Positions 53,874 through 63,900 of a DNA stretch of 64,000 nt are shown here, in pieces. The first letter of the stretch is position 1, and every line of letters begins with the position of its first letter. The notes below the pieces were generated by a model. The model did no database searches, was not told the origin of the DNA, and saw only the letters and a list, made by a program, of their open reading frames with translations. The stretch spans positions 744,001 through 808,000 of the forward strand of contig NZ_FSRA01000001.1 of assembly GCF_900129465.1 (NCBI RefSeq), read 5' to 3'. Source of the stretch: Chitinophaga niabensis. GTDB taxonomy: Bacteria > Bacteroidota > Bacteroidia > Chitinophagales > Chitinophagaceae. A program made the position numbers and the translations under genes.

Positions 53874-55040
53874 ATGAAAATAACTAACGTAGAGGCGTTC
53901 TGGTTACGCTGCCCCATTCCTAAGGAGAAACAACATACTTCGGATTATGGATTGCTGACTGATTTTGATATGACGCTGGTAGTGATAACAACAGATGAAG
54001 GGCTTCAGGGATTTGGAGAGGCGAAAGCTGCAGTGGGGTCATCGGGGGGATGCGCTTCCATTGTTCATTGTATAGAAGCTGATCTGAAACCAATACTGCT
54101 GGGCAAATCTGTAAAGAACATCACCAGGCTTTGGGAGGAAATGTACAACGGCACGCGTGACCACTACGCACTCGCAAGAGGGAGGAAGTTCCCCATCCTT
54201 GGCAGGCGCGGTCTTACAATGTCTGCCATGAGTGGTATTGATACCGCTTTATGGGACCTGAAAGGAAAAATGCTGAACATTCCTGTAGTTGATCTGCTGG
54301 GAGGCGCGTGCAGGGAGAAAATGCCGGCGTATGCAAGTGGTGGCTGGGCTGATGTGAACAACATCGGTACACAATTGAAAAGTTATGTAGATAAAGGATT
54401 TCAGGGTGTGAAAATGCGCGTTGGGGTAATGGATGATACCGTTCAGAAAAGTATAGACAGGGTAAAAGCGGCAAGAGCAGCGCTGGGACCGGATATTAAA
54501 TTGATGACAGATGCGCATGGAACTTTCAGTGTTCCCGAGGCAAAGCAATTTTGCAGAGGGGTGGCAGACTGTGATGTCTACTGGTTTGAAGAGCCAATCA
54601 GTCCGGACAACAAAAAAGGAACCGCAGAAGTAAGGGCTTCCACCCACATCCCCATTGCCGCAGGTGAAAGTGAATATACCAGTTTTGACATTCAGGAACT
54701 TTTGCAACTAAGGGCAATAGATGTTATACAGCCGGATACGGCTATCATTGGCGGTATTTCAGAAGCCATGCGCGTAGGGCATCTGGCCAGTGTGTACCAG
54801 GCGGAGCTGGCACCTCATTGCTGGGGATCTGCTTTTTCTTTCATGGCAGGGCTAACGGTAGCGTTTGCCTCCCCTTCAGCCACGATCATTGAGTTTTCTC
54901 TCGGAGGAAACCCCATGATGTACGACCTGGTGAAAGAAAAGATCACGGTTGTAAATGGAGAGATCGCTGTACCTTCTGCCCCCGGATTAGGCGTAACACC
55001 AGATTGGGATTTTGTGAAACAGTTTAAGCAGCCTGTTTAA
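53874..55040 (+). CDS. Mandelate racemase/muconate lactonizing (enolase superfamily) enzyme
   Basis: 388 residues. The N-terminal capping domain has TLVVITTDEGLQGFGEAKAA. In the barrel are the base motif GVKMRVG (Lys-x-Arg), metal ligands Asp in LMTDAHGTF, Glu in WFEEPISPDN and Glu in AAGESEYTS, then the Asp of IQPDTAIIGG and the His of LAPHCWGSAF. The His and the KxR pattern place it in the mandelate racemase subgroup, most members of which dehydrate or cycloisomerise sugar acids. Exact substrate unknown. It follows the epimerase gene by 19 bases. Confidence 0.87.
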   Translation: MKITNVEAFWLRCPIPKEKQHTSDYGLLTDFDMTLVVITTDEGLQGFGEAKAAVGSSGGCASIVHCIEADLKPILLGKSVKNITRLWEEMYNGTRDHYALARGRKFPILGRRGLTMSAMSGIDTALWDLKGKMLNIPVVDLLGGACREKMPAYASGGWADVNNIGTQLKSYVDKGFQGVKMRVGVMDDTVQKSIDRVKAARAALGPDIKLMTDAHGTFSVPEAKQFCRGVADCDVYWFEEPISPDNKKGTAEVRASTHIPIAAGESEYTSFDIQELLQLRAIDVIQPDTAIIGGISEAMRVGHLASVYQAELAPHCWGSAFSFMAGLTVAFASPSATIIEFSLGGNPMMYDLVKEKITVVNGEIAVPSAPGLGVTPDWDFVKQFKQPV

Positions 55041-55050
55041 ATAATTACTT

Positions 55051-55542
55051 ATGGCAAAAGCACTTAGAATTAACCACGTCACACTCATTGTTGACAACCT
55101 GGAAAAAGCAGGTGAATTTTATCAGCAGGAACTGGGCCTGGAACCACTGCCTGCTTTCCGGTTCGATTATCCGGTGATGTTTTTCAAGTTTAACGACCAG
55201 GAGCAATTACATATTTCGGAATGGGAAGACCGTACTTCATTCCGTGGACATATCTGTGTACAGGTAGACGATTTCAATAGCATCTTTTTCCGCATGAAAG
55301 CACTGAATGTTATTGATGTAAGTCCCTGGGGAAAGGTGAGGAAATTACCTGATGGCGCCATGCAGATGTTTGTACGTGATCCTGCCGGTAACCTGGTTGA
55401 AATATCTTCTATACCGGGCGCAGAAGTGGATCCGCGGATCTTCGAAGATGAACTGTATGAAGAAGGCTTGTATATTTCAAACAGGAACGATTTCAGAGGA
55501 TATAAGTCTGATGATGCTACTTTATACCATAACAAGCCATGA
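55051..55542 (+). CDS. VOC (glyoxalase/bleomycin-resistance fold) protein
   Basis: 163 residues with paired beta-alpha-beta-beta-beta units: NHVTLIVDNLEKAGEFYQQE at the N-terminus, LHISEWEDRTSFRGHICVQV in the middle and FVRDPAGNLVEISSIPG near residue 115. Metal-site residues (His8, His51-type and Glu in NLVEI) are in likely places. VOC enzymes include glyoxalases, epimerases and dioxygenases. In this operon it may act on a sugar-acid intermediate. Its stop overlaps the next start by four bases (ATGA). Confidence 0.82.
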   Translation: MAKALRINHVTLIVDNLEKAGEFYQQELGLEPLPAFRFDYPVMFFKFNDQEQLHISEWEDRTSFRGHICVQVDDFNSIFFRMKALNVIDVSPWGKVRKLPDGAMQMFVRDPAGNLVEISSIPGAEVDPRIFEDELYEEGLYISNRNDFRGYKSDDATLYHNKP

Positions 55543-56489
55543 GGAAAAATGTATTGTTACTTGAATCTGTTGCAGACGAAGCATTCGCTGTACTTCAGGA
55601 AAATGTGAACGTATTCACAGGATATGATGAAGGCAGTTTAAAGGATGTTTTGAGCAAAGTAGAAGTACATGGTATCATTACAAGAGGGAAAAAAAGGATC
55701 GATAAAGCCCTGATGGAAGCATGCCCGCATTTGCAGGTGGCGGCCCGGTGCGGTGTAGGATTGGATAATGTAGATATAGCTGAAGCAACAGCAAGAAAGG
55801 TACGGGTGATCAATGCCCCGGGCAGCAATGCCGGCACCATTGCAGAGCATGTTCTCGCCCTGATGTTAATATTAATGCGCGACCTGTATACATCGGTGGA
55901 GCACGTTAAACAAAACAACTGGGATTGGCGCAATCAATATGCAGGAGATGAATTGAATGGTAAAACCCTGGGCATCCTGGGAATGGGAAATATAGGAAAG
56001 CGGGTGGCCAGGCTTGCTGAGGCATTCGGGATGAATGTAATATACTGGAGCCGGTCGGAGCAGGACCTGCCTTATAAATACCTGCCCATGGATGAGGTAT
56101 TAAAACAGGCAGATATAATAAGCCTGCATCTCCCTTTGGATAAAGGAACGGATCAGATAATAGGAAAAAAGGAACTGGCTTTGATGAAGCCGCATGCATT
56201 TCTGATCAATACGGCAAGAGGCGCATTGATTGACCATGCAGCACTATTGAACGCATTGGATGCACAGGCTCTTGCAGGTTTTGCTGCAGATGTGCTACCC
56301 GAAGAACCACCAGTTCAAAACCTTCCGCTTGTGCAGCATGCACGTGCGATCGTTACACCACATTCTGCCAGCCTTACGGCATCCACATACCGGCGGATGT
56401 GCCTGCTTACTGTAAATAACGTAGTGGCAGTACTTACTGGCGGAGAGCCGGACCTAAACAGCATATATAATCGAAACTCGTTTGTATGA
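55539..56489 (+). CDS. D-isomer-specific 2-hydroxyacid dehydrogenase
   Basis: 316 residues. Substrate-binding segments include AARCGVGLDNVDIAEA and NAPGSNAGTIAEHVLA. The NAD-binding motif is GILGMGNIGKRVARLAEAFG near residue 145, and the catalytic region shows INTARGALIDHAAL, DVLPEEPP and the His in VTPHSASLT. It resembles phosphoglycerate or glyoxylate/hydroxypyruvate reductases and would interconvert a 2-keto acid and a D-2-hydroxyacid in the cytoplasm, possibly the product of the enolase-superfamily enzyme. Coupled by four-base overlaps to both neighbours. Confidence 0.88.
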   Translation: MRKNVLLLESVADEAFAVLQENVNVFTGYDEGSLKDVLSKVEVHGIITRGKKRIDKALMEACPHLQVAARCGVGLDNVDIAEATARKVRVINAPGSNAGTIAEHVLALMLILMRDLYTSVEHVKQNNWDWRNQYAGDELNGKTLGILGMGNIGKRVARLAEAFGMNVIYWSRSEQDLPYKYLPMDEVLKQADIISLHLPLDKGTDQIIGKKELALMKPHAFLINTARGALIDHAALLNALDAQALAGFAADVLPEEPPVQNLPLVQHARAIVTPHSASLTASTYRRMCLLTVNNVVAVLTGGEPDLNSIYNRNSFV

Positions 56490-57343
56490 ATACTTTTTGC
56501 ATCAGTTTATTATTAACACTCAGTACCGGTTTGTTCTGTGCGCAATCTCCGCAAAAAGCAAAAAAGCCCCTGGTTGTTTTTGTTTGTGGAGACCATGAAT
56601 ACAGTGGTGAAGAAACGCTGCCTATTATTGCGGCGGAACTGGAAAAGAATTATGGCATGAGGACAATTGTTCTCAAAGCCTCTCCCGATCATAACAGCGA
56701 AGAGAATATCCCGGGCTTGGAAGCATTGAAGGATGCAGACCTTGCCGTGTTCTTCCTGCGCTGGCGAAGACTTCCTCCTGAACAGCTTGCTCATATTGAA
56801 GCCTACCTGAAAACCGGGAAACCTGTTATGGGATTCCGTACCACTACGCATGCCTTCAATTTTCCCAAAGGGCATGCCAGCGAAAAATGGAATGCCTTTG
56901 GAGAGTTTGCATTAAATGCTCCTCCGGGTTGGGGAGGAAAAGCCAAACATACACACTATGGGCACAATAGCAGCACAGATGTAAGTATTGTTCCCAAAGA
57001 AGCAAACAACCCTATTTTAACCGGTGTAGCAAAAGATTTCCACGTTCGCTCCTGGTTGTATCACGTTGTACCGGATTATCCCGTTAAAGGTTCCACCTGG
57101 CTGCTTACCGGCAAAGCGGTGAACCCTGAAAGGCCCGCAGTTGAAAACCCTGTGGCCTGGACAGGCACCAATTCTTTCGGCGGAAAAGTTTTTATGACCA
57201 CACTGGGCCATCCGGAAGATTTCAGAATAGAAGCTTTTCAGCGGCTCGTGATCAATGCCATTCACTATGAGCTGGGCCTGAAAATACCCACGAAATGGAA
57301 AGGTAAAATGGACATCCAGGTACCTTACCGCGTTGCTAAATAA
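56486..57343 (+). CDS. Exported ThuA-like protein
   Basis: 285 residues with a signal peptide (about 1-20, ending LFCAQS). The class-I-glutamine-amidotransferase-like ThuA fold is seen in LVVFVCGDHEYSGEETLPII, LKDADLAVFFLRWRRLPPEQ, PVMGFRTTTHAFNFPKG and GKVFMTTLGHPEDFRIEAFQ. ThuA-like proteins are common in loci that handle oxidised (keto) sugars, but their reaction here is unknown. It is exported, as is the haem dehydrogenase encoded next, so the pair may work together in the periplasm. Confidence 0.82.
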   Translation: MNTFCISLLLTLSTGLFCAQSPQKAKKPLVVFVCGDHEYSGEETLPIIAAELEKNYGMRTIVLKASPDHNSEENIPGLEALKDADLAVFFLRWRRLPPEQLAHIEAYLKTGKPVMGFRTTTHAFNFPKGHASEKWNAFGEFALNAPPGWGGKAKHTHYGHNSSTDVSIVPKEANNPILTGVAKDFHVRSWLYHVVPDYPVKGSTWLLTGKAVNPERPAVENPVAWTGTNSFGGKVFMTTLGHPEDFRIEAFQRLVINAIHYELGLKIPTKWKGKMDIQVPYRVAK

Positions 57344-57358
57344 ACATCCATTGAGATC

Positions 57359-60300
57359 ATGAGACTAATAAAGATCAGCGTTCTATCGCTTATCGCGGTT
57401 ATCCCTGCGATGATGATACTAAACGCCTTTAAAATTAAAGGGTCTGCTCCTCTCACTATTGCCAAAGGATCGCGCATTGCGCTGATCGGTAATAACCTGG
57501 GATCGAGGATGGTCCATTATGATAATTTTGAAACAGAGCTCTATCTCCGTTTTCCAACGTATGATCTGTTTATCCGTAATATGTGCCGTCCGGGAGAAAC
57601 ACCCGGTTTCCGGCCACATGCCAGCAGGAATTCTGCATGGGCTTTTCCCGGCGCGGAAAAATTCCAGGTGGAGCGGGCTAACATGGTGAAAAGAAAAGAT
57701 GCTGCGGGCTGGGCAGAAATGGAAGATGCCGGGGAAGGTTTTTTTGAAACACCTGACCAATGGCTCACGAGGCTTAAAACAGATGTGATCATTTCCTTTT
57801 TCGGCTATAATGAATCCTTTGAAGGAAAAGCCGGGATTGCCAACTATAAAGCAGAACTGGATGCCTTTATTAAATGGACGTTGAAGCAAAAATACAATGG
57901 TACCTCCGCACCAAAGCTGGTGATTGTTTCTCCCATTGCTTTTGAAGACCTCTCTGATAAGTATGATCTGCCGAATGGCCGTAAAGAAAACGAAAACCTG
58001 GAATTGTACACCAAAGCAATGAAAGAAGTTGCTGCATTGAATAAAGTACTTTTTGTAGATGCATTTACACCATCTCTGCAATGGTATAAAGAAACAGCCA
58101 CACCATTGACCATCGATGGCTCCCAGCTGAATGAAGAAGGGTATAAAAAATTTGGCTTATTACTGGCAGATCAGATCTTTGGAGAAGGTACAGCTCATAC
58201 AGAGCAGAACAAAAAACTGGTGCATGATGCAGTGATGGAAAAGAACTGGATGTGGCTGAACGATTATAAAATTCCTAACGGCGTGCATGTATATGGCCGC
58301 AGGTACAAACCTTATGGCCCTGATAATTTTCCCGCGGAAATAAAGAAGATCCGTGAAATGACGGTGATCAGGGATACTGCCATCTGGCTCGCCGCTTCAA
58401 AAGGTGAAAAGATGGACCTGGTAGCTGCCGATCAGCATACGAGCGTATTGCCGGAGGTTAAAACCAATTATACACCCAGCGGTAAAAATGGCAACCTGGA
58501 ATATCTGAGTGGGCAGGAAGCGGTGAATAAGCTGAGAGTTCCGCCGGGTTATAAAGTAGAACTATTTGCTTCAGAAACGGAATTCAGTGCCCTCGCCAAA
58601 CCAGTGCAATTATCTTTCGATAACAAAGGACGGTTATGGGTGGCAACAATGCCCAGCTATCCGCAGTATAGAGTAGGAGACCCAAAACCAAACGATAAGA
58701 TCATTATCCTGGAAGATACCGATAATGATGGCAAGGCCGATAAACAAACTGTGTTTGCAGACAGCCTGCATTTACCACTTGGCTTTGAGATGGCGGCGGA
58801 AGGAGTATATGTATCGCAGGGAACTAACCTGGTACTGTTAAAGGATACGGATGGCGATGGCAAGGCTGATAAAAAGGAGATCCTGCTCAGTGGTTTTGAT
58901 GATCATGATTCACACCACAGCAATCACGCCTTCACAACAGATGGCTCCGGCGCTATTTACTCAGGAGAAGGCGTATTCCTTCGTACCAATGTAGAAACTT
59001 CCTATGGTCCTGTTTATTCTACCAACGGCGGCTTCTACAGGTTTGATCCCATCCGCAGAAAACTGGAACGCACTGCACAACTGGCTATTCCAAATCCCTG
59101 GGGCATTACGTTCGACGGTTGGGGGCAGCCTTTCTTTGCAGAAACATCCAGCCCGGATGTACGCTGGATGCTTCCCGGCACCGTATTGCCAAGGTATGGG
59201 CAGGCTACACACAAATCCAAACAACTGGTAGAAGAGAAACATTTAGTGCGGCCAACATCTGGCATTGAAATAGTATCCAGCCGGCATTTCCCCGATGATG
59301 TGCAGGGAGACCTGCTGATCAATAATACCATTGGTTTCCTCGGAACAAAAGAACATACCATGGAAGATGACGGAACAGGTTATAAAAGCCGTTTTCGCCA
59401 GGACCTGCTGGTGAGTGAAGATCCTAACTTCCGCCCGGTAGACCTGGAGTTTGCACCTGATGGTTCTTTATACGTGGTGGATTGGCATAATATCCTTATC
59501 GGGCATATGCAGCATAATGCACGGGACCCTTTGCGTGATCACTCGCATGGAAGGATCTACCGTATCACCTATCCTTCCAGGCCATTGGTAAAACCGGCAA
59601 AGATAGCAGATGCCAGTATCGAAGAGCTCCTGGATAATCTGAAACTGCCGGAATACAGAACACGTTACAGGACCCGCCGGGAACTGAGAGGCCGGGATGT
59701 TTCAGAAGTACTGTCCAAATTAACAACCTGGGTGGCTAAGCTGGATGCCAGTGATCCGCGATATGAACATCATCTGCTCGAAGGACTTTGGGTGAGCTGG
59801 GGAATGGATAAAGTAGATCAGAAACTTTTAAAGCAACTGTTGAAAGCAAAGGATTACCATGTAAGGGCAGCCGCAGTAATGGTAGTTCGTTATACAGGGC
59901 ACCAGGTGCCAGACCAGGCAAATTTACTGATGGAAGCAGCCAGGGATCAAAACAGCCGCGTAAGGCTCATGGCTATTGTAGCGGCTTCCTGGATCGGTAA
60001 AGAAAAAGGGCTTCCCATTTTAGCCGAGGCTAATAAATTACCAATGGACGATTGGATGCTGCCTGCATACAAGACCGCCGTAGCACATTTAAATGGGATG
60101 AACGTAAGGGAAGCAAGAGAGAAAGAAGAAAAAACAGTGCTGAAAGGTGCAGAACTGGCATTGTTTAACCAGGGAAAAATTATTTACAATAAAGAAGGAT
60201 ACTGTAAAACCTGCCATCAGGCTGATGGAAAAGGACTCACCGCTTCTGGTTTTCCACCCCTTGCCTCCACTAACTGGGTAAAGGGTAGTGATGAAAGACT

Positions 60301-60571
60301 GATCAAACTGGTGCTGAAAGGACTGATGGGACCTATCACCGTAAATGGTAAAAAGTATCCCGGCCAGGTGCCAATGACACCTTTTGGCGGATTACTGAAG
60401 GACAATGAGATAGCAGCAGTATTGACCTATGTCCGTAACTCATTTGGAAATAACGGCCCTGCTGTTTCTCCGGAGAAAGTGAAAAAGGTGAGAAAGGCAA
60501 TAGAAAGTAAAAAGGATTTCTATTCCGCAGAACAATTACTGAAAGAACATCCCCTGGAAAGGGTACAATGA
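57359..60571 (+). CDS. PVC-type haem-binding CxxCH dehydrogenase fused to an SGNH-like domain
   Basis: 1070 residues with a signal or anchor segment (about 5-24). Residues 36-280 have an SGNH-hydrolase layout (IRNMCRPGETP, VIISFFGYNESFEG, LNEEGYKKFG), but the Ser block GDS reads GNN (44-46) and the final DxxH reads DGSQ (253-256). About 385-740 form the TIGR02604-type propeller (LRVPPGYKVELFASETEFSA, DTDNDGKADKQ, EFAPDGSLYVVDWHNILIGH). HEAT-like repeats follow (about 750-920), then cytochrome c with CKTCH (C949, C952, H953) and a likely Met ligand in PMTPFGG. It probably oxidises a sugar outside the cytoplasm. Last gene of the operon. Confidence 0.87.
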   Translation: MRLIKISVLSLIAVIPAMMILNAFKIKGSAPLTIAKGSRIALIGNNLGSRMVHYDNFETELYLRFPTYDLFIRNMCRPGETPGFRPHASRNSAWAFPGAEKFQVERANMVKRKDAAGWAEMEDAGEGFFETPDQWLTRLKTDVIISFFGYNESFEGKAGIANYKAELDAFIKWTLKQKYNGTSAPKLVIVSPIAFEDLSDKYDLPNGRKENENLELYTKAMKEVAALNKVLFVDAFTPSLQWYKETATPLTIDGSQLNEEGYKKFGLLLADQIFGEGTAHTEQNKKLVHDAVMEKNWMWLNDYKIPNGVHVYGRRYKPYGPDNFPAEIKKIREMTVIRDTAIWLAASKGEKMDLVAADQHTSVLPEVKTNYTPSGKNGNLEYLSGQEAVNKLRVPPGYKVELFASETEFSALAKPVQLSFDNKGRLWVATMPSYPQYRVGDPKPNDKIIILEDTDNDGKADKQTVFADSLHLPLGFEMAAEGVYVSQGTNLVLLKDTDGDGKADKKEILLSGFDDHDSHHSNHAFTTDGSGAIYSGEGVFLRTNVETSYGPVYSTNGGFYRFDPIRRKLERTAQLAIPNPWGITFDGWGQPFFAETSSPDVRWMLPGTVLPRYGQATHKSKQLVEEKHLVRPTSGIEIVSSRHFPDDVQGDLLINNTIGFLGTKEHTMEDDGTGYKSRFRQDLLVSEDPNFRPVDLEFAPDGSLYVVDWHNILIGHMQHNARDPLRDHSHGRIYRITYPSRPLVKPAKIADASIEELLDNLKLPEYRTRYRTRRELRGRDVSEVLSKLTTWVAKLDASDPRYEHHLLEGLWVSWGMDKVDQKLLKQLLKAKDYHVRAAAVMVVRYTGHQVPDQANLLMEAARDQNSRVRLMAIVAASWIGKEKGLPILAEANKLPMDDWMLPAYKTAVAHLNGMNVREAREKEEKTVLKGAELALFNQGKIIYNKEGYCKTCHQADGKGLTASGFPPLASTNWVKGSDERLIKLVLKGLMGPITVNGKKYPGQVPMTPFGGLLKDNEIAAVLTYVRNSFGNNGPAVSPEKVKKVRKAIESKKDFYSAEQLLKEHPLERVQ

Positions 60572-60632
60572 TATTGGAAGGGGGCTAAATGCCCGTGTTC
60601 ATGATTTCTTCCAATAGTTTGATTGATAAGTA

Positions 60633-60658
60633 AGAGCTGGCCGTTTTCAGCCGGCTCT
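60633..60658 (+). terminator. Probable terminator of the epimerase operon
   Basis: A 9-bp stem (AGAGCTGGC with GCCGGCTCT, one G-U pair) and an 8-base loop are followed by a T-rich stretch (CCTTCTTCTTTCATTTC). It lies 62 bases after the stop of the haem dehydrogenase gene. A weaker hairpin (ATTGGAAG with CTTCCAAT, 60573-60615) precedes it. Confidence 0.6.
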
Positions 60659-60846
60659 CCTTCTTCTTTCATTTCTATTGGACGATGCCATATTTTTAGA
60701 ATATTAGCATGAGTGTATGTACAACAGCCAAGTAGTTATATGAAAACCATTTGATCACATTCTAGTTAAATCCATGTTATGAAGAAAACCCGGCAATCAG
60801 TGAACCAGATCTAATTGAGATCCACCTTAACGTTAATCTATTCGCA

Positions 60847-60862
60847 GGTACGGGCCCGTACC
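60847..60862. promoter_or_regulatory. Perfect 16-bp palindrome upstream of SusC
   Basis: GGTACGGGCCCGTACC is fully self-complementary and GC-rich within AT-rich intergenic DNA. It lies 107 bases before the ATG of the last SusC gene. A 10-base palindrome (TTAACGTTAA, 60827-60836) lies just upstream. It could be an operator for a dimeric repressor. No regulator gene is adjacent within the window. Confidence 0.5.
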
Positions 60863-60969
60863 AATCAGTTTCCTAATCTCTTTTTTTGAAGGCACACATC
60901 AGGTGTTTAGCCTCCTGGAATACTCATTTTCTAACCCCGGCGGCGCTTGCTGCTGACAAACCCAGTTAT

Positions 60970-63900
60970 ATGCGATCAGAAAAACTACGCAGGATATTGT
61001 GTTGCATCATGTGCATCGTCCTGCTTGCACTTCCCGGTTACGTCCGGGCACAATCAAAAACAATTAAAGGTATTGTTACCGATGAAACGGGTGCTCCTGC
61101 TATTGGTGTATCCGTGGCTGTTAAACAGGGCAAAACAGGCACTGCAACAGATGCTGAAGGAAAGTTTACATTAAGTGTGCAGCAGGGAACGGTGCTCGTA
61201 CTTTCCGGCCTGAACTATGAGTCAACAGAAATAACGGTGGATGCCCGTACAGAATATAAGATCACCGTTAAAACCAAATCGTCCAACCTCAGCGATGTAG
61301 TGATTGTTGGATATGGTACACGGAAAAAATCAGACCTCACCGGAGCGGTGGGAACTGTAAGGAGTGAAGCACTGATGGAGCGGCCCAGTTCTTCATTAAA
61401 CCAGGAATTGTCCGGCCGTGTAACGGGAGTAAATGTCTCTTCCAACTCAGGCCGCCCCGGTGGCCGTGCCAACATCCGCATCCGCGGTTACAGTTCCATC
61501 AACATCCAGAACGACCCTCTTTATGTAATTGACGGTGTGATCCTCAATGTGGCCGGTTTGCAGAACGGTAGTACGCCAATAGATTATTTGAACCCTAATG
61601 ATATTGCGTCTATTGAGGTGTTGAAAGATGCTTCGTCTACTGCCATATACGGAGCGCGCGGTGCAAACGGCGTGATATTGGTAACCACCAAACGAGGTTC
61701 ATCAGGAGGCGGCAAAGTAACCTATGATGCAGACTTTAGCCTGGGAACACTACCCCGCAAGCTGGAGGTGCTGAATGCAAAAGAGTTCCTGCAGGTAGAA
61801 GATCTCGCTTATAAAAACGCGCAAAAGTATGATTCCGTAGGATGGACAAACGGGAAGTATACCGATCCCAGAACGAAACGGAACAATCCGCTACTCTTCG
61901 ACAGCCAGGGCAATCCGCTATATGATACAGATTGGCAGGACGAAGCTATACAGAAAGCTTTTACACAGAATCACCAGATATCATTCACCAATGGTAATGA
62001 GAAGGGTAGTTATGGAGCATTCCTCAACTACAGGAATGAAAACGGGCTTATTAAAGGATCATGGCAGAAAAGATATGCTGCCCGCTTTGTGTTTGATACG
62101 CAGATCAAAGACTGGCTGAAAGTGGGAGGTACATTGGGATATACAGATCAGAACGAAAAGCAGGTGGACCAGCTGGGAGGCGGAGGTATTGTAACCATGC
62201 GCCAGGTACTGGAAGCATTACCTATCATCCCCGTAAAATTCCCTGACGGGTCCTGGGGCGGAAATGATGATTACCCGGGTATGGAAGGTGGCGGTAACCC
62301 GGTACAGGTACTGGAAGAGCGGCTTTATTATCTCCGCACGCAAACACTGCTGGGGAATATTTATGCGAACATTCAACTCGCGAATGGCCTGGAATTCAGG
62401 ACCACGGTAGGCGCCAATGTGATCAACCAGCGGCTTGATTATTACGGAGGCCGTGACCTGAACTATATTTCCCGCGGCCAGAGAGGTGTGGCACAGATCA
62501 CTAACAACCGCTATAACTCCTGGCAGTTTGAAAATTACCTCACCTATAACAAACAGTTCAACCGTATCCATTCACTGAATGCTTTATTAGGGCTTTCCTG
62601 GCAGCATGTGGACCAGTTCAGCAACTTTGCCGTCAGCCAGGGTTTTACGGACGATTATTTTAAGTTCTATAATCTCGGTGCCGGTGCTAATCCACAGGCG
62701 CCTAGTTCATCAGGTACTGCTTACGGCCTTAACTCTTATTTCTCGCGGCTTAACTATGGGTTGAAGGATAAATACCTGCTTACGTTCACCGGGCGTATGG
62801 ATGGTTCTTCTAAGTTCGGTAGCAGCAACCGCTTTGCTTTTTTCCCCTCCGCAGCAATTGCCTGGCGGGTTTCGCAGGAAAACTTCATGAAAGCAGTGCC
62901 CGCTATTTCCAACCTGAAGCTGAGGGCCAGCTATGGTGCAACAGGTAACTCTGAAATATCTGCCTACCAGGCGCTGGCAGGCCTGGGCAACTATGATGTG
63001 GTGTTCGATGGTGTAAGAAGCCCGGGTATAGGTATCAGCCGCATGTCCAACGATGAATTGAGGTGGGAGAAAACCCTTCAGCTGGATGCCGGTATGGAAC
63101 TGGGACTTTTCAATAACCGTGTTTCACTGGAATTTGATGTATACAGGAAGAAAACGGTTGACATGCTGCTGGCGGCACCCTTACCTACCACCAGCGGTTA
63201 TACGAGCATTACCCGCAACATCGGCAGTATGGAGAATAAAGGTGTTGAACTGGCTATCAATACCACTAACATAGAGCGGGAACATTTTTCCTGGAACACG
63301 CAGTTTAATATTTCTATCAATAAAAACCGGGTGCTGGCCCTTACCGGCGGCAGCGACATTTACTCAGGTGCAACCGTTATCCGTGTAGGAGAACCGCTTG
63401 GTGCTTTCTTTGGCCGTGTAAATCTTGGCACCTGGAGTACACAGGAAAAAGGCCAGGCCGCTGTATATAACGCCCTTCCGGGAGATGTAAAGTACCTTGA
63501 TCTGAATAATGATAAACAGATCAATGATAACGACCGGGCGATCATCGGAAAAGGTATTCCGGATGGCTTCGGTACTTTTATGAACACCTTCCGGTACAGG
63601 AACTGGTCACTTACGCTGGACCTCCAGTATATGTATGGAAACGATGTATTGGACAGGAGCATCCATTCCCTGGAAGACCGGCAGGGTATTGCTAATAGCT
63701 ACAAAACGGTGTTGAATGCCTGGACGGAAACAAACCAGCATACACCCATTGCACAGGTACGTCCTGTACCGGCCGGTTATGATACTAATAACGACAGCCA
63801 TAAGGTGACTGATGCCTCCTTTATCCGCGGCCGCAATTTCCTGCTTGCCTATACATTCCCTGCAGCCACCGTTACCAGGATGAAGATGGACCGGCTGAGG

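Larger units (their letters stand above)
60572..60969. other. 398-base intergenic region before the last SusC
   Basis: No gene is supported. The left part holds the operon terminator and the right part holds two palindromes. I see no exact TAnnTTTG box; a TTTTTTTG stretch near 60883-60890 might belong to a promoter, but no partner element is evident. The long untranslated stretch could include a leader RNA, which I cannot assign. Confidence 0.6.

Noticed and set aside
57419..58081. Open frame of 220 codons on the minus strand inside the haem dehydrogenase gene
   Set aside because: Antisense shadow in the SGNH-like part; composition and lack of motifs argue against a real gene.
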